Below, piece after piece: positions 11,181 to 23,054 of a stretch of 64,000 nucleotides of DNA. A program made the position numbers and the translations under genes. The notes below the pieces were generated by a model. The model did not search any database, had not been told where the DNA came from, and was given only the letters and a program-made list of their open reading frames with translations. Source of the stretch: Adiantum capillus-veneris (lineage: Eukaryota; Streptophyta; Polypodiopsida; Polypodiales; Pteridaceae); assembly GCA_014529385.2 (NCBI GenBank), contig JABFUD020000355.1, positions 29,008 through 93,007 on the forward strand, given 5' to 3'. Each line of letters begins with the position of its first letter. Within the stretch, counting starts at the first letter, position 1.

Positions 11181-12753
11181 AATAGTCTGTTGGTTGAGCA
11201 TAAATGCTCTACCTAGAGGGTCGGCAATGATGATAGACCGCTTTTGGCATGTACTGAGTAGCGTGTATATGCATCCGGCATATGTACAAAAAATGTAAAA
11301 TACATGCATTTGGGAGTTTTGCAAAGTTGTTTTGGGTTTGAAACATGATGCGATGTGTATACATTGTGAATAGTCAGGTTTGTGAGCCAACAACCGAGCA
11401 CACGTACATGCCAGGACAGGGTATTGAGGCCTTGGATATAGTTCCATGTGGCTTCTTTTGGTTCTAGGGAATGTGTTGAAGCTTTCCAGAATGTAAATAA
11501 TGCAAGTGGGAGGCGTGGGCACCCTCGACCCGCCCGAGAAGTCAATAATTGTCTATTTACGGTGCCTGATTTGCGATGATACGTGCACCGCCCTAGAAGT
11601 GGTCAAAAATGGAATGTGGAGATGTGGCAAAGGACTTTGAGTATCAAGGATCAAACATACAAAATTTGGTGAATTTTGGAGTTCGTTTGGGGTTTTTCCC
11701 GCAAAAAATGCCCATCCTGGATCAAAATTGGCCAAAACTTGCCAAAAAGGGTAAAAAAATGATCAAAAATAGTGTGAAAAGGGAGTAAATTGCCATATCA
11801 CTCACGGTGCCATGAGTGTTCAAGCAAAAGGATAACTTTTGAAGCCAACACTCAGCACTTTCACCTCTCTATGTGCGGGAGGAAGCAGGGTTCCTACATG
11901 TGGTCTAATGCAGTCCTGTCGCGTTCGCATCCTGTTTTCGAGTGTGAAGAGTGAATGAGAGCTTTTTCTCTTCAATTTTGCACTTGGGAGAGTCTATGGA
12001 AGTTATGAGATTTCCATGGGTGTGTGTGCGCGAGGAATTGAGGGAAGAAGGTGCGCCTTTCTGCAAGACTATGTGACCCTATATCGGTGCCATTAGGGTT
12101 GGGGCTACTCCAAAGAGTCCAACAGAGTGGAGTTGGGTGAAGGTTTTGAGAGAGTGCCTTTTGTGGTTTTAGTTTTTTAATTTTAGATGGTTTTTCTTGT
12201 ATATTTACGTCACCATCAAGTGTGATTTCAAGTGTTGATCAACTCGACTCACCTTGTAGTCTCTGCGGGCAAGCAAGGGCTTGTAGGTCGAAGTGTTTGG
12301 AGTTTGAATAGGGACCGTGGGGAGAATTTTCATTGAGCTCTTGAGTGGTGGTGTGTGGGGTGGAATTAAGTAAATTCCTTGTGTTGTGTTGAGTTGTGCA
12401 CAGCGTCTTTTGCTCCATCAACGTGGTCATTAGCATAGAAACAATCTATCCTAGATAGATTCAGGCTCCCTGCTCTACGCTCAGACGTAGAGAATATGAG
12501 GCTATTTGGGGGCCATACAAAGACTCCATGCTGCCATACATCCAAAATCCTCATAGTCTACATAGGCGCTCACAAGCAGCTAACTCAGCCCCGTGAATTG
12601 TAGCATGGCTGTCTCCAATCCATTTGCTGGTTTCTTTCCCTTGATTTTTATTTAATTTTTGGGGACCCTCTTTTGAAATCAGAAATGTCCGGCCATTGCA
12701 TAGTCAGTGGCCAATGACCGAGAGCTTCACCTACATGAGTCAAGGCAAAGCAG
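11181..12753. other. Non-coding 3' region after the Tat-like integrase, left copy
   Basis: No coding domain is visible. The A/T-rich DNA has several terminal-repeat-like features but no second copy in the same arm, so an LTR cannot be delimited. Two compact hairpins sit side by side: AATCTATC-CTA-GATAGATT at 12443-12461 and CTCTACG-CTCAGA-CGTAGAG at 12473-12492. Most likely this is the long 3' untranslated region or LTR of the preceding Tat-like element, a hallmark of that lineage (inference). Confidence 0.5.
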
Positions 12754-13202
12754 CCACAAGACAGGTGTGTCACGGGAAGGGGCACCACGTGCCAGCGGAA
12801 AAGAACAGCTTGAACAACTAAATAACAATTGAACAGAAAGAGATGCACGACACAAGACGGAGAGTGGTGGAGTTCCATCCCAAGAGAGCACTGGCCCCAA
12901 ACATTGGCGCCCCTTTCGGTATTTCTTTACATTACTTGAACTCTGTACAACGCCGGTACTCCATCCTCTACACCTCACGCGGAGCATGCCAGAGAATGAG
13001 CCCTTGGCTCTTGGCCATGAAAAGCACTAACACGAAAAGCATCTAGCCTCAAAAGTTGCCGCCGAAAGCTGCTCAACGTTAATCACGAAAATCCGTATAC
13101 ATTCATTATGTCAACATGAATTGCAGAAATCCGTACAGTTGCCACGTCATCATGTCAGTGCGAATTCTGAGAATCCGTACAGCTACCATGTCATTAGTTC
13201 TC

Positions 13203-13261
<59 letters not shown>

Positions 13262-13706
13262 GGTTGCTTTATTTTAATGCCTTTGTCACTTGGGCCCCAT
13301 CGGACGGGGTCCCATAAGTTGGTGGGAACTCTTCTTTAAAAATAGGCCACTCGGCAAGACTTTGTAAGTCGGCAAAACTTCTTCTGCTTCTTCTTCTTCT
13401 TAGGGTTTAGGCCCCTCGGCTTAAATCTGCAGGTTGGCTTCGTTCTTCAGTGACTTGACACGTCCGTAGTTTGTGGCATCCCTCCTTCGTGAAAGAAAGT
13501 AATTGTCCGCGATTACAACATATCTCAAGTTAGCTCAAAAACTTCCGATGGTCATTCCGAGGGACAATCAATTTTCTCATTCCCATCGGAGCTCTTGATT
13601 TCTTGGGTCGTTGGCTTCCCAGAAGAATCTCATCCAATAAGGAGTCTCTCTCTCTCGTGCTCACTCTCCTTGGTTTCTACGCTTCCGCATCATCGACTTT
13701 GACAAG
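12754..13706 (-). repeat. Diverged Ty3-type LTR with (GT)n tract, left copy
   Basis: On the minus strand it carries TGATGACGTGGCAACTGTACGG, TCTCTGGCATGC, then GAAATACCGAAAGGGGCGCC and TTGGGGCC, ending near GGCACGTGGTGCCC. This matches the order of words in the LTR segments at 18767-19967. It also contains a 54-base (GT)n tract. It abuts the truncated RNase H of the next element near 13707, so one boundary is an insertion or deletion junction. The ends are not exactly defined. Confidence 0.65.
13206..13259 (+). repeat. (GT)27 microsatellite, left copy
   Basis: Fifty-four bases of perfect GT repeat lie inside the LTR. The mirror at 44205-44258 has exactly the same length, which is notable because such tracts usually change length quickly between real duplicates. 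Confidence 0.95.
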
Positions 13707-14540
13707 TGGAACATAGAGAGAATGTTTGCCCATCGCATATGCTTTTCAAATAACTTTGACTGTGTCAAGAAGTATCACAAGGTCTGATGGTCTTCTGAAC
13801 AACAAAATCAGCACCTAGTAGGTAGTGTTTCCAACTCGAAAGCGCATGAATCACGGGCAGTAGCTCTTTCTTATAGATTTGCATAGTCTTCTCTAGCCCT
13901 CGCAAAAATCTGCTTTCATAGGCTACTACCTGACCATCTTGCATTAACACGACCCCAATACTATTCCCACATGCGTCACACTGGACCACAAATGACTTCC
14001 TGAGATTTGGTAAAACAATTACTGGATCCAAAGTCGTAGGGGTGAAGCAATCTCGGCAAAGTTCCTGATAAACCTTCTATAGTAAGAACATAATCCCAAG
14101 AAGCTACGGACATCGTGCACAGTCTTAAAGTCTAGTCATGTCTTTATAATTTCAACCTTGGCAGGATCCATTCGAACACCATCCTTTGACACTATGTGGC
14201 CAAGAAAGTGGATCTCTTCCAAGAAGAATTCACTTTTCTTAGAATTGACAAGCAACCTGTGACTGTGTAGTTCTTCGAACACAATGGTCAAGTGACGCCT
14301 ATGCTCCTCTTCATTCTTCGAATAGACTAACACGTCATCAAAGAATGTGCCAACAAACTTTTGATGTGGGCGGAAAATCCAGTTCATCATCCTATTGAAC
14401 ATGGCAGGAGCATTTGTAAGACCAAATGGCATCACTAGAAACTCATAAAGACCAAATGTCGTCTGACACGTAGTTTTATGCACATACTCTGGCTTGATAG
14501 AATCTAATGGTATCCACTCTTAAGATCTATCCAGCTGAAA
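13707..14540 (-). pseudogene. Ty3/gypsy reverse transcriptase and RNase H relic, left copy
   Basis: Mirror of 42925-43757. The RT frame 14136-14483 and RNase H frame 13765-14031 are identical in translation to the right copy, where the detailed description is given. The RNase H is cut by the neighbouring LTR. Confidence 0.85.
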
Positions 14541-16078
14541 ATTGCCGCACCCTCTAGTTGGTCAAGAATATCATCAATCCTTGGGATAGGAAACTTGTTC
14601 TTGATGGTATTCTTATTCAACGCACGGAATCAATACGCATGCGCTAAGAGCCATCCTTCTTCTGCACTAAAATGCATTGGGGAGCAAAAGGGTGAAGAAC
14701 TAGGTTGGATCAGCCCTTTTTATAACTGCTCGTGCTGTTTCTGAAATTGTGTCAGGCCAAGGAAGAGACATGTAAAAGCGATTGACAAAACGGACAATCG
14801 AAAAACGATGTGAATTCCTTGAATGCAAACTTTTTTTATTTTCGAGAGTGATCCGCATACATCCGTGCTCATCCATGAGTGAATCATGTGCATCGTACAA
14901 TATGGCATGCCTATCAAAAGGGAACACGTAAAGACGGTGACGAAAATACAAGAAACCGTCACGAATGAAAAACTCGAACAATGTGTGCTGACTAATCATG
15001 CAAATACACAATACTTCCTGAGTGATTTCTTTGGACCTCGACTCGAGAGCCAAGATCGGTCCGTTGTAACTGATCGTATCTACAATGAGGTTAGATTCAC
15101 TAGAAAAATCATCATCTAAACCATCATCCTTGCGAACAATCACATCTCTATCATGCAAAAAATGTGCGTCATGCTTTGAAGAAGAAAGGACTAAGAGAGT
15201 CTCCTTCTCCTGTTCCTTTTCAAGCTTCCCCTGCACATTAGAAATGAGAGGTAAAGAATGAAGATCCCCCTCACCACGAATGATAATGGAAGATTCACTT
15301 TTGGCATTTAGAGTGAGAGTATTGTTTGCCCAATCAATGAGAGGGTTAATCTCACGAAACCATCTAATGCCCAAAATCATATCACATCCTGAGAGAGAGG
15401 ACACGACAAATTTTCTACGGAAGGAAGCTTGCTGAACAGTGAATAACACATCAAGGCACTCTCGTGTAATGAGAGAGTCCATACCACAACACCTTGAGAG
15501 GAGTTGTTGGCTAATCTCTAGACGGGCTCTCTCTACAAGAGAGTTACCAATCACATCATGCATACTACCTGAATCAAACAATATCACAAAACGTTGACCC
15601 TTCATATGACCATAACATTTAAAGAGAGACTCATCAATGTGTGTGTCAGAAACATGTGGAGACTCAGATTGGTTCACCAAAGTGCTTGGGGTAGCTGTCG
15701 GTGCTTTGGGTTCTTTAGGTGGTGTTGTCTTAGAACAAGCCTTCTTAATATGACCCTTGACGTGACATTGACAACATCGACCTTCCTTAGCATAAATGAC
15801 TTGTTCTTCTGGCGTTATGTACCCTCCTATAATTCCTTGTGCAGCTTTTCATATCGGTGAGCTTAGGTTTAGCAAGTGTGTTAGCTTTACCCTTAGATTC
15901 ATTTTGAGAGTTCTTTTCCGAAGGATGAGAGGAAGATTGGCTAGAAGAGTTACCATTCTTACCATTTTATTGTTCTTACCATTCCATGGGTTCTGAGGAG
16001 TCTGAGAGGTACTGTGAGAAGACTTGTTCTCCATAGGATTTCTTGTGTTGTGCTTCATCTCCTGTGCGAGAGCAATCG
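14541..16078 (-). pseudogene. gag C-terminus, CCHC, protease and unknown ORF of a Ty3 element, left copy
   Basis: Mirror of 41386-42924. The 326-residue frame 14700-15680 (protease and downstream region) is identical in translation to 41784-42764. The element is cut upstream by solo LTR C. Confidence 0.85.
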
Positions 16079-17283
16079 TGTCACGTGACACATCCCAACC
16101 CTATGTGTCCGTGGACAAGCTACACCACAGCAAGGTTCAGTCAGTCCAGTCAGTCTAGATTTAGCAGTGATCTGGCACTTTTGTGAGTCTATTCGTAGAC
16201 CGTGCATGCGCAGTCACTGAGTGTAGATGCATATCCTCCAGTTGCACGCAGCATGATCATCAGTATTCCCTTCAGAATCCATCAGATTCAGTCAAGGGAA
16301 TTTTCCAGTGCATTTAGCCTATTTTTTCTATTTTTGGTTATTTTCACTTATTATTTTAAGTGACTTTCCAACAAAAGTAGGTAGGGCAATTTTGCTAAGT
16401 TAATATATAAGCAAACCCAAGTTAGCACTTTCTGGCAGAAGAGGCAGCAGGAGCTTCCCGCTCGACAGGCAACTTCTCAGTAGTACCTCCCCCAGCACCC
16501 CTAGAGTTTTTGGATCCCCAACCTCGCCAAGCATTTTCCCAGATCCTTGGCGATTTCAGCCCTTCATCATCACCGTCGACAGTCAGGCCCTAGCATTTCC
16601 TGCTAGGCATCCCTATCGCCATCCAAAACCCACATCAGCCCCAGCGTTTTACTAACGCTAGCAACATCTGCATCTTCTCAACGTTTTCAGCCCAAAACGC
16701 CAGCAAGCTCCTGCAGACCCTCAGCGTTTTCAACAAGCGACATCAGCAACAAAAACGCAGATTTTCAGCAGCACAAAAACGCAGATTTCAGCAGATAGAA
16801 ACGCAGCAGAATTCAGCCTAAGTGGTTGCAGAAGTTCCCTCATTTTCAGCCCATAGAAACGCAACCAAAACAGTCATTTTCAGCCACCGAAACAGTCCCG
16901 AAATTCAGTAAATAGAAGATCTCAGATTTCAGCCATCAAGTCGTCATCGTCATCACCGTCGTCGTCATCGGCATAGTCCAAGTTGCATCAGTCCATTACA
17001 TACGCATTGTACCACTTTGTGCAATCAAAAGTAGACCACTCTCGCCGATGAGAGTGGGGCCTTCGGAGGAGGGTTTTACAACCTCTCGGGTGTCGTATCT
17101 CTTTTCTCTCCTTCTCTCAGTCTCATTCACTTGCACGCACAATATCCACTCACTTTGTTCGTGATCATAGCACTCTCCATAAGACGGAAGGCTCTCTCCT
17201 TCCCTAAGAACTAAAAGGAACCTTGAGCAAATAAAGATCACTAATCTTGAGAAAATACAACATTCATTCTGCTGCACCTTACA
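16079..17283 (+). repeat. Solo LTR C (1.2 kb) inserted in gag, left copy
   Basis: It starts TGTCACGTGACA and ends CTGCACCTTACA, so it belongs to the same LTR family as the gag-protease element. It has a perfect 5 bp target duplication, AATCG (16074-16078 and 17284-17288). It lies antisense to the gag it interrupts: the gag words DLNKVEAI on one side and ALAQEMKHNT on the other join across it. A TATA-like TAATATATAAGC sits near 16400, and the TTTTCAGC/AAAACGC repeat zone is well developed. Confidence 0.92.
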
Positions 17284-17340
17284 AATCGCTTCCACCTTGT
17301 TGAGATCCACTAGATCGAGTACCGTCGAGTCAGCCAACAT
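17284..17340 (-). pseudogene. Short gag remnant between two LTR pieces, left copy
   Basis: About 57 bases encode ADSTVLDLVDLNKVEAI on the minus strand, matching the gag region EVLDPIDLNKAVAI of the gag-protease element. It is the N-terminal side of the gag split by solo LTR C and is itself cut by LTR fragment D. Confidence 0.75.
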
Positions 17341-17661
17341 TTTCAGATTCAGCCCGCTGTCCGCAGGCTTCAGCATATGCGTTTTCAGCGCATTGTCGTC
17401 GCATCGTCGCCATCGCCATCCTCACCGACATAGTGTCAGTATTCAACAGAAAGTCAGCAGTTTGCAGATTTCAGCATTTCAGCCCTAGCGTTTTCAGTTT
17501 TCAGCCCGTCCTCATCATCGTCATCATTGTCGTCTCGCCATCGTCGGCAAGTGCATTGCATCTAGACCATTGTACCAGATTTGTGCAATCTATAGCATAG
17601 ACCTCTCGCCATCGAGAGGGGGGTCCTTGGAGGAGGGTTTAAGAACCGTCTGGTGTCGTCT

Positions 17662-17752
<91 letters not shown>

Positions 17753-17909
17753 CCTTCATTCACAATAGCATTCACTTTGTTTGTGATCATTGCAATCTCT
17801 CTCTAAGGGAACAAAAGGCTCTCCCTTCCGTAAGTAAAAGAAACCCTTGAGCACAGTTCGGAGCACTCATCTTGATCAATATCAACATTCACTTCTGCTG
17901 CACCTTACA
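17341..17909 (+). repeat. LTR fragment D with long (TC)n tract, left copy
   Basis: This is the 3' half of an LTR of the same family as LTR C, ending CTGCACCTTACA at 17909, with the TTTTCAGC/AGCGTTTT zone and the GAGCACAGTTCGGAGCACTC segment. It contains an (84-base) TC tract at 17665-17748. The mirror tract is 88 bases (39712-39799), one of the few length differences between arms. Confidence 0.8.
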
Positions 17910-18766
17910 ATGCGGCAACTGAAGGCCATGGGAGTCTACAGCTCTTCAATCGGGCATCGGATTATCAAGATACTTACGTTTGAAGTCGGCAACAGTTGCC
18001 GACAAGATGGTATCAAGTGAATTTTTGTGATTTTGGACGGCTCGATCAACGAGCTCGGTGCAATCAAAACGGGGTGGTACTCACGTGGCTTGGCCATCAG
18101 GTAACTGAGCAGGAGATTGTAGGGCACTGAAGCATGGGCAATTATGTGATAACTTTGTGGAATTTTTTGGTGGTTTTGGGGAGCCTTTGAGGGCCAATGC
18201 TTCCAGGAATGCCACGTGGCTCTAGCCATATCCCACGTGAGCAGTACACGGCAAAAGAGAAGGGGTACATAACCTAAAGCATGGGCTAAACGTTGGCATC
18301 ACAAGGAAGTGAAGCTATGGTGGATTTCTGTGTCGAGAGCTGCGGGCGTGCGCGCGGGCGGCTCTGTCGCCGTCAGGAGTCGGTGCGACCCATAGTGCCG
18401 CTCGGCGTCGTATGGGGGTAGTAATGATGTGGCATGGTGCAGGCACTCAATCCCTCGGCCCGATTGGGTGCAAATCTTTTTTGAGAGCAAGGGGGGAGTC
18501 CCACCCTTTTCATGGCGCCATGACAACCAAGGGGACTCTCCCACATGTCTTGGCATCCAAGCATTCAAGAGGCGCCTCACATGCAGGAAAAGCAAAGCTA
18601 AAAGAGGGAGTTTATACTAAAAATAGAAGAGGTTGTACATGACCTATATGGGCCAGTTTTTTGGCAGTTTTGTGGGGACTCGGTTTTTGAAGAGGAAGAG
18701 GGAGTTCTCAGCAGAGCTCGATGTGACAAACTGCTGACGTGTCAAAGCCTAAAGATTGGAGCCAAC
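17910..18766. other. Unrecognised non-coding DNA between LTR pieces, left copy
   Basis: No domain is recognised in any frame. The last 60 bases or so (from 18720) resemble the upstream part of the LTR at 12754-13706 (GACGTGTCAAAGCC ... GCCAACTTACAG), so the tandem LTR segments that follow probably begin within this stretch. The frames at 18299-18642 look incidental. Confidence 0.4.
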
Positions 18767-19967
18767 TTACAGATGTGGCCAAGGGGCTTAAACTGTCACA
18801 AAGTGATGACGTGGCTGCCCGAGAGCAGAAACCCTAACTGCTGAAACCCTAAATCTAGAAAAACCCTAACCCTAAAACCTGCAAACCCTAATTTTGCTGC
18901 CAAAAACCCTAAAACTACAGAAACCCTAACCCTAACCCTAACCCTAAGGGTAGCAAGGAGATTTCCGCGTTTTGCGCAGGCTGATGACGTGGCAGGCTGT
19001 ACGGATTTCCGTGATTTACGCTAGCAGCTTTTTGGCTTTGCTTTTGGACCAAAAGCTTTTGAGTTTTGAAGGCTTTTCATTGTAATTGCTTTTTAGGCCA
19101 AGGGCCTTTAAATATGAGGTTAGGGCTCATTCTCTGGCATGCTTCCTGGTGAAGGTGCTGAGTCTGGAGTACCGGTTTGTACTATGTTGATGCAATATAA
19201 AGAAATACCGAAAGGGGCGCCAAGGTTTGGAGCCAATACTCTTTGGGGTGGAATTCCGCCACTCCATGTCGCCTGTCGTCTCTCTCTGTTTCAGTTCAGT
19301 TGTTATTGAAGTGCTAAAAGCGTGTTCAGTCTGTTCTTTTCTATTGGCACGTGGTGCCTGTCTTGTGATGGTTACAGATGTGGCCGAGGGGCCTAAACTG
19401 TCACAAAGTGATGACATGGCTGCCCGAGAGCAGAAACCCTAACTGCTGAAAACCTAATTCTAGAAAACCCTAACCCTAAAACCTGCAAACCCTAATTTTG
19501 CTACCGAAAACCCTAAAACTACAAAAACCCTAACCCTAACCCTAAGGGCAACAGGGAGATTTCCGCGTTTTGCGCTGGTTGATGACATGGCAGGTTGTAC
19601 GGATTTCCATGATTTACGTTGGTAGCTTTTTGGCTTTGCTTTTGGACCAGAAGCTTTTGAGTTTTAAAGGCTTTTCACTGTAATTGCTTTTTAGGCCGAG
19701 GGCCTTTAAATATGAGGTTAGGGCTCATTCTCTGGCATGCTTCCTGGCGAAGGTGCAGAGTCGGGAGTACCGGCTTGTACTATGTTGATGCAATATAAAG
19801 AAATACCGAAAGGGGCGCCAAGGTTTGGGGCCAATACTCTCTGGGTGGAATTCCGCCACTTCATGTCGTGTGCCGTCTCTCTCTCTTTCAGTTCAGTTGT
19901 TATTAAAGTGCTAAAAGCGTGTTCAGTCTGTTCTTTTCTATTGGCACGTGGTGCCCGTCTTGTGACA
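18767..19967 (+). repeat. Two tandem 605 bp LTR segments with CCCTAA repeats, left copy
   Basis: Unit 1 (18767-19371) and unit 2 (19372-19967) are direct repeats. Each runs from TTACAGATGTGGCC through TGTCACAAAGTGATGAC, a block of ACCCTAA repeats, CCTTTAAATATGAGG (a likely TATA box), TCTCTGGCATGC and GAAATACCGAAAGGGGCGCC to GGCACGTGGTGCC and a TTGTGA end. Unit 2 ends in canonical TTGTGACA, while unit 1 has TTGTGATG. A tandem arrangement with a shared 28-base lead-in suggests unequal recombination between LTRs. Confidence 0.8.
18838..18951 (+). repeat. Telomere-like CCCTAA/AAACCCTAA cluster in LTR, left copy
   Basis: The stretch holds repeated AAACCCTAA words and a run of four consecutive CCCTAA hexamers ending CCCTAAGGG. 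A shorter version is present in unit 2 near 19436-19548. The six-base period differs from the usual plant CCCTAAA telomere. The location inside an LTR and the interruption by other words argue against a true telomere. Confidence 0.75.
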
Positions 19968-20640
19968 CTCGAGGGGAGCGTTTGCAGGAGGCTCAACGAG
20001 GAGCTCTCGGAGGAGGTGTTTTTGGAGAGCAGGAGGGTTCTCAGCGAGGAGAACTCCGCGAGGAAGAAGACTGCCGAAGTGTTTTTTTTGCACTCATTGT
20101 GCTCATGCTGACAGAGCCGATGGTAGCAGGTTTCATGGTGTTGTTGTAGATAGTTTTGTGTCATAATCGAAGAAAATCATTGCCAAATTCTGTGTCGTTT
20201 CTTCCCCTTTCCCCCCTTCTCGTCTTTGCTCTGCTCCAAGTGCTTGGCGCCGGTGTGTGAGAGATGTGTGTGCCTCCCCGGGCCTCTGTGTGTGTGAGAG
20301 AGAGAAAGAGAGAGAGGTGTGCATTGTGAGATTGTTCTAAACGGGCAGAATTGGTGTGGTATGCTATCAATGATTGTGTAAAACGTTCGTGCATTGGTAT
20401 GTGTACAGACGGTGGTTTGCTTGTGGATTGTGTCGAGTTTTGAAGGTAAACTCTGGTGGATTGGGGTGCTGTGTATATTCTGGGCTATAGAGAGGCAATT
20501 GTTTGTGCGCTGGGTGTTATGTCGGGTGTGTTTCTCTTTCATCCTTACCAACGTCTCGGTTGAGTCCTTGGCTTTATCTGCGTTTTCTGACCCCTGTGAC
20601 GCTTCAGGAGCCGCTTTTGTGAAGGGCTTCTTTGCTGAAT
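19968..20640. other. Low-complexity DNA downstream of gag, left copy
   Basis: On the minus strand this continues from the gag at 20651 as a Lys/Thr/His-rich open frame (20177-20551 and neighbours), which could be the hydrophilic tail of Gag but carries no CCHC knuckle. Near 20285-20315 there is a (GA)n-rich stretch. No further domain is visible before the tandem LTR segments. Confidence 0.45.
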
Positions 20641-21048
20641 TTTTCTTGGGCTAACTCTCTCTGACGTTGCCTCGGAACCCACTGTCCTCTCCCTTCAACA
20701 AGGCATGACCACTGTTGGCAACTTCCATAAGCTGGGTAAGGGTAGCCATTTTGTTCTTTGTACAATAGTTTCGAAGCCCTTTAGGCAGCCCACAACAATA
20801 CTTCTCAATCTGTTCTGTCAGTGGCACAAACCCGTAGGAGGTTACTGAGAGCAACGCTTTACAGAACCTCTGATTGTACTCCTCTAGGCTCTTGCAAGCA
20901 ACCGTAGTGAGTTGGTGCCAATCTGTCATGACATCGGCCTCGGATTCATTCGACAGCCACGCAGATGCAAACACCTCTTGGAGTAAACCCATGTGGTCAG
21001 TGCCTGTCCTTGCATCAACAGTGTCGTCCACCATGTACACGCATTACC
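20641..21048 (-). pseudogene. Ty3 gag relic, C-terminal part, left copy
   Basis: Mirror of 36412-36819. The frame 20651-21040 translates identically to 36420-36809. It is interrupted on its N-terminal side by solo LTR B. Confidence 0.8.
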
Positions 21049-23054
21049 CGTCACAAACGAGAGCGTATAACAATATAAAATACATTCGGATAAATAGGAT
21101 TTATCACTTATTACTGAAGCCAGACGATATAGAGAGAAATAAATAGAGAGAGAGATAGAGAGTGAGAAGATCGAACACACTCGGGACCAGAAGATGGGTT
21201 GGTCCCCCCCCCGTAATAGTATCTTTATTACTGAGGAGAAGTCTATACAAGCACTTGAACCGAACGTATTACCACGTTCGTTCTAGAATAAGACTTGATG
21301 GTTCCCGAAGCCTCAGCTTCCGATTCCTAGGGCAAAACCCTATTCCAAGGAACTTCCCTTCCTTATTCCAATTCCTCGAGAATCAAGGTTTTCGCCTCTG
21401 GATCTCACCGTCTAGACTTAGGGCATGGCATCCCTGCAACTCGTTTCCAACTCTCTTTCCAGAGTCCTCTTCCCGCAGAACAACTCTGCTTTCCCGGACA
21501 CGAAGTCCTTACTTGGGAATCCCAACTTCCGGATCACAACTTAAGAGACTACTTCTCTCCGATCCGTGGATCTACTTCCCAAACTCGGGTACGAAACCCT
21601 TGGGCTGATCTGGCTCTAGTTCCTCAGAGCGCTTTTCTCCTGCAGAGGCTCATGCCTTCCTCTGCTCCTACTCCCTCACAAAGAGGAAGTACACCTGCAA
21701 TCAAATACTCAAAGATCATAGCATGAAAATCGTTACCTTCAAAGTCTCGACGCTCAAAACGCAACTCGGTTCTCGAAAAGCAATTCCTCGGAAGAGATCT
21801 CTACATAGAAAATCCTCTCTTCCAATCCTACACACAAAAGAGGTGTGTTCTCGGGTTCCTTCTCGTAAATCAGCCCCGTCTACGACGTTTATGGGCTGAA
21901 AACAGAGAAAAACAACAACTTGTCGCGATGGAAACATGCTTCGTAGGCACTTCTTCGCGAGGGAACTCGCACACTGGGTCTTGGCGACATCTGGTACACT
22001 TGGGGCAGCCATGGGCATCACCGGCAACGTATTCTTTACAGCTGAAATCTGCAGCAGCATCTCCTCCTTGCAAAGATTGGTCCTCCCCTCTGAGTAAGGG
22101 CATGTGATGCTTTTATAACTCCTAGCCACGAGCACAAATAGCTGCTCGCATAGAGATCGCGGCCGTTTTTTTTTTTTTTTTTTTCAAAAAAAATTTTTCG
22201 TTTTTTTTTTTTCGCTGCTCTGACAGAAAAAAAGAGAGAGAAAACACTGGCTGATTTGTTGCCTTATTTATCAGATGGCTGCCCACTTATTAAGTGGGCA
22301 GTGGGCAGTCGGTCACCTTTAAAAATGGTCTGAATCTGTCCAAAAACTCAATAAAACCTTATAAGTTAAAAACAATGCTTTCACAGTACTTCCCAGGCGT
22401 CCCTGGATGCAATCACATGCACAGTTGCAATCAGACATAGACTTCCTCGCGAGAAAGCATCTGCTTTCCCGAAAGGCAATCCCGCTTTCTCAGAAAGCAT
22501 GTGTTTTTCCTCAAAGTTTCCTCTGAACCCATCTTCATTCAAGTGCTTGCTTTTCCTTGTGCACAATTCTAACACAGTTCGGAATTTCCTCCTGACTATG
22601 GATATTCCCTTTCCGATGCACCCGTCACCCACCTTGTGACGCATCAGGAATACCCATCACCTAGTCCTTTCCTACCGAACTTACGGTACAATCTCCTTCA
22701 CGATGCTCTATGTCACCCATCCTATGACGCATCAGAGATGTCCGTTCCCGGATGGTCGGATACTTCTTTCCGATGCTCCCTGTCACCCATCCGATGTGAC
22801 GCATCAGAAGTACCCGTTCTTGGTGGCCTTACATATATTCCCGTTCTCAGTGCTCCCGTCATTACTTTGAATGACGCACTAGGAATACTCTGTACTCGGA
22901 TGTCTCCAGTGAGAAAAACCCTCTCACTTAAAATTCCAATCATTCATTTAGAATTATTTTTCCTTGGTGTTCCAAGCGAGAAAACCCTCTCACTTATAAA
23001 TCCAATAATTCATTTAGAATTATTTTTCTGTAAGATAAAGCCAATTTAGCAACA
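21049..23054 (-). repeat. Solo LTR B (2.0 kb family) inserted in gag, left copy
   Basis: It has a perfect target duplication TTACC (21044-21048 and 23055-23059). On the minus strand it runs from TGTTGCTAAATT to GTTTGTGACG, so the terminal CA is mutated to CG here and to TA in LTR A. It is 2006 bp and of the same family as LTR A. The gag codons for FLKGNA and WWTTLL join across it. Confidence 0.92.

Noticed and set aside
12443-12492. tRNA gene
   Set aside because: The hairpins do not fit a cloverleaf and there are no A and B box motifs.
17562-17850. Open frames made of Ser-Leu or Arg-Glu repeats (also 39610-39894)
   Set aside because: They are translations of the (TC)n/(AG)n microsatellite and do not indicate genes.
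18838-18951. A chromosome end or interstitial telomere
   Set aside because: The CCCTAA units are interrupted by other words, occur inside a duplicated LTR and are followed by more retroelement DNA.
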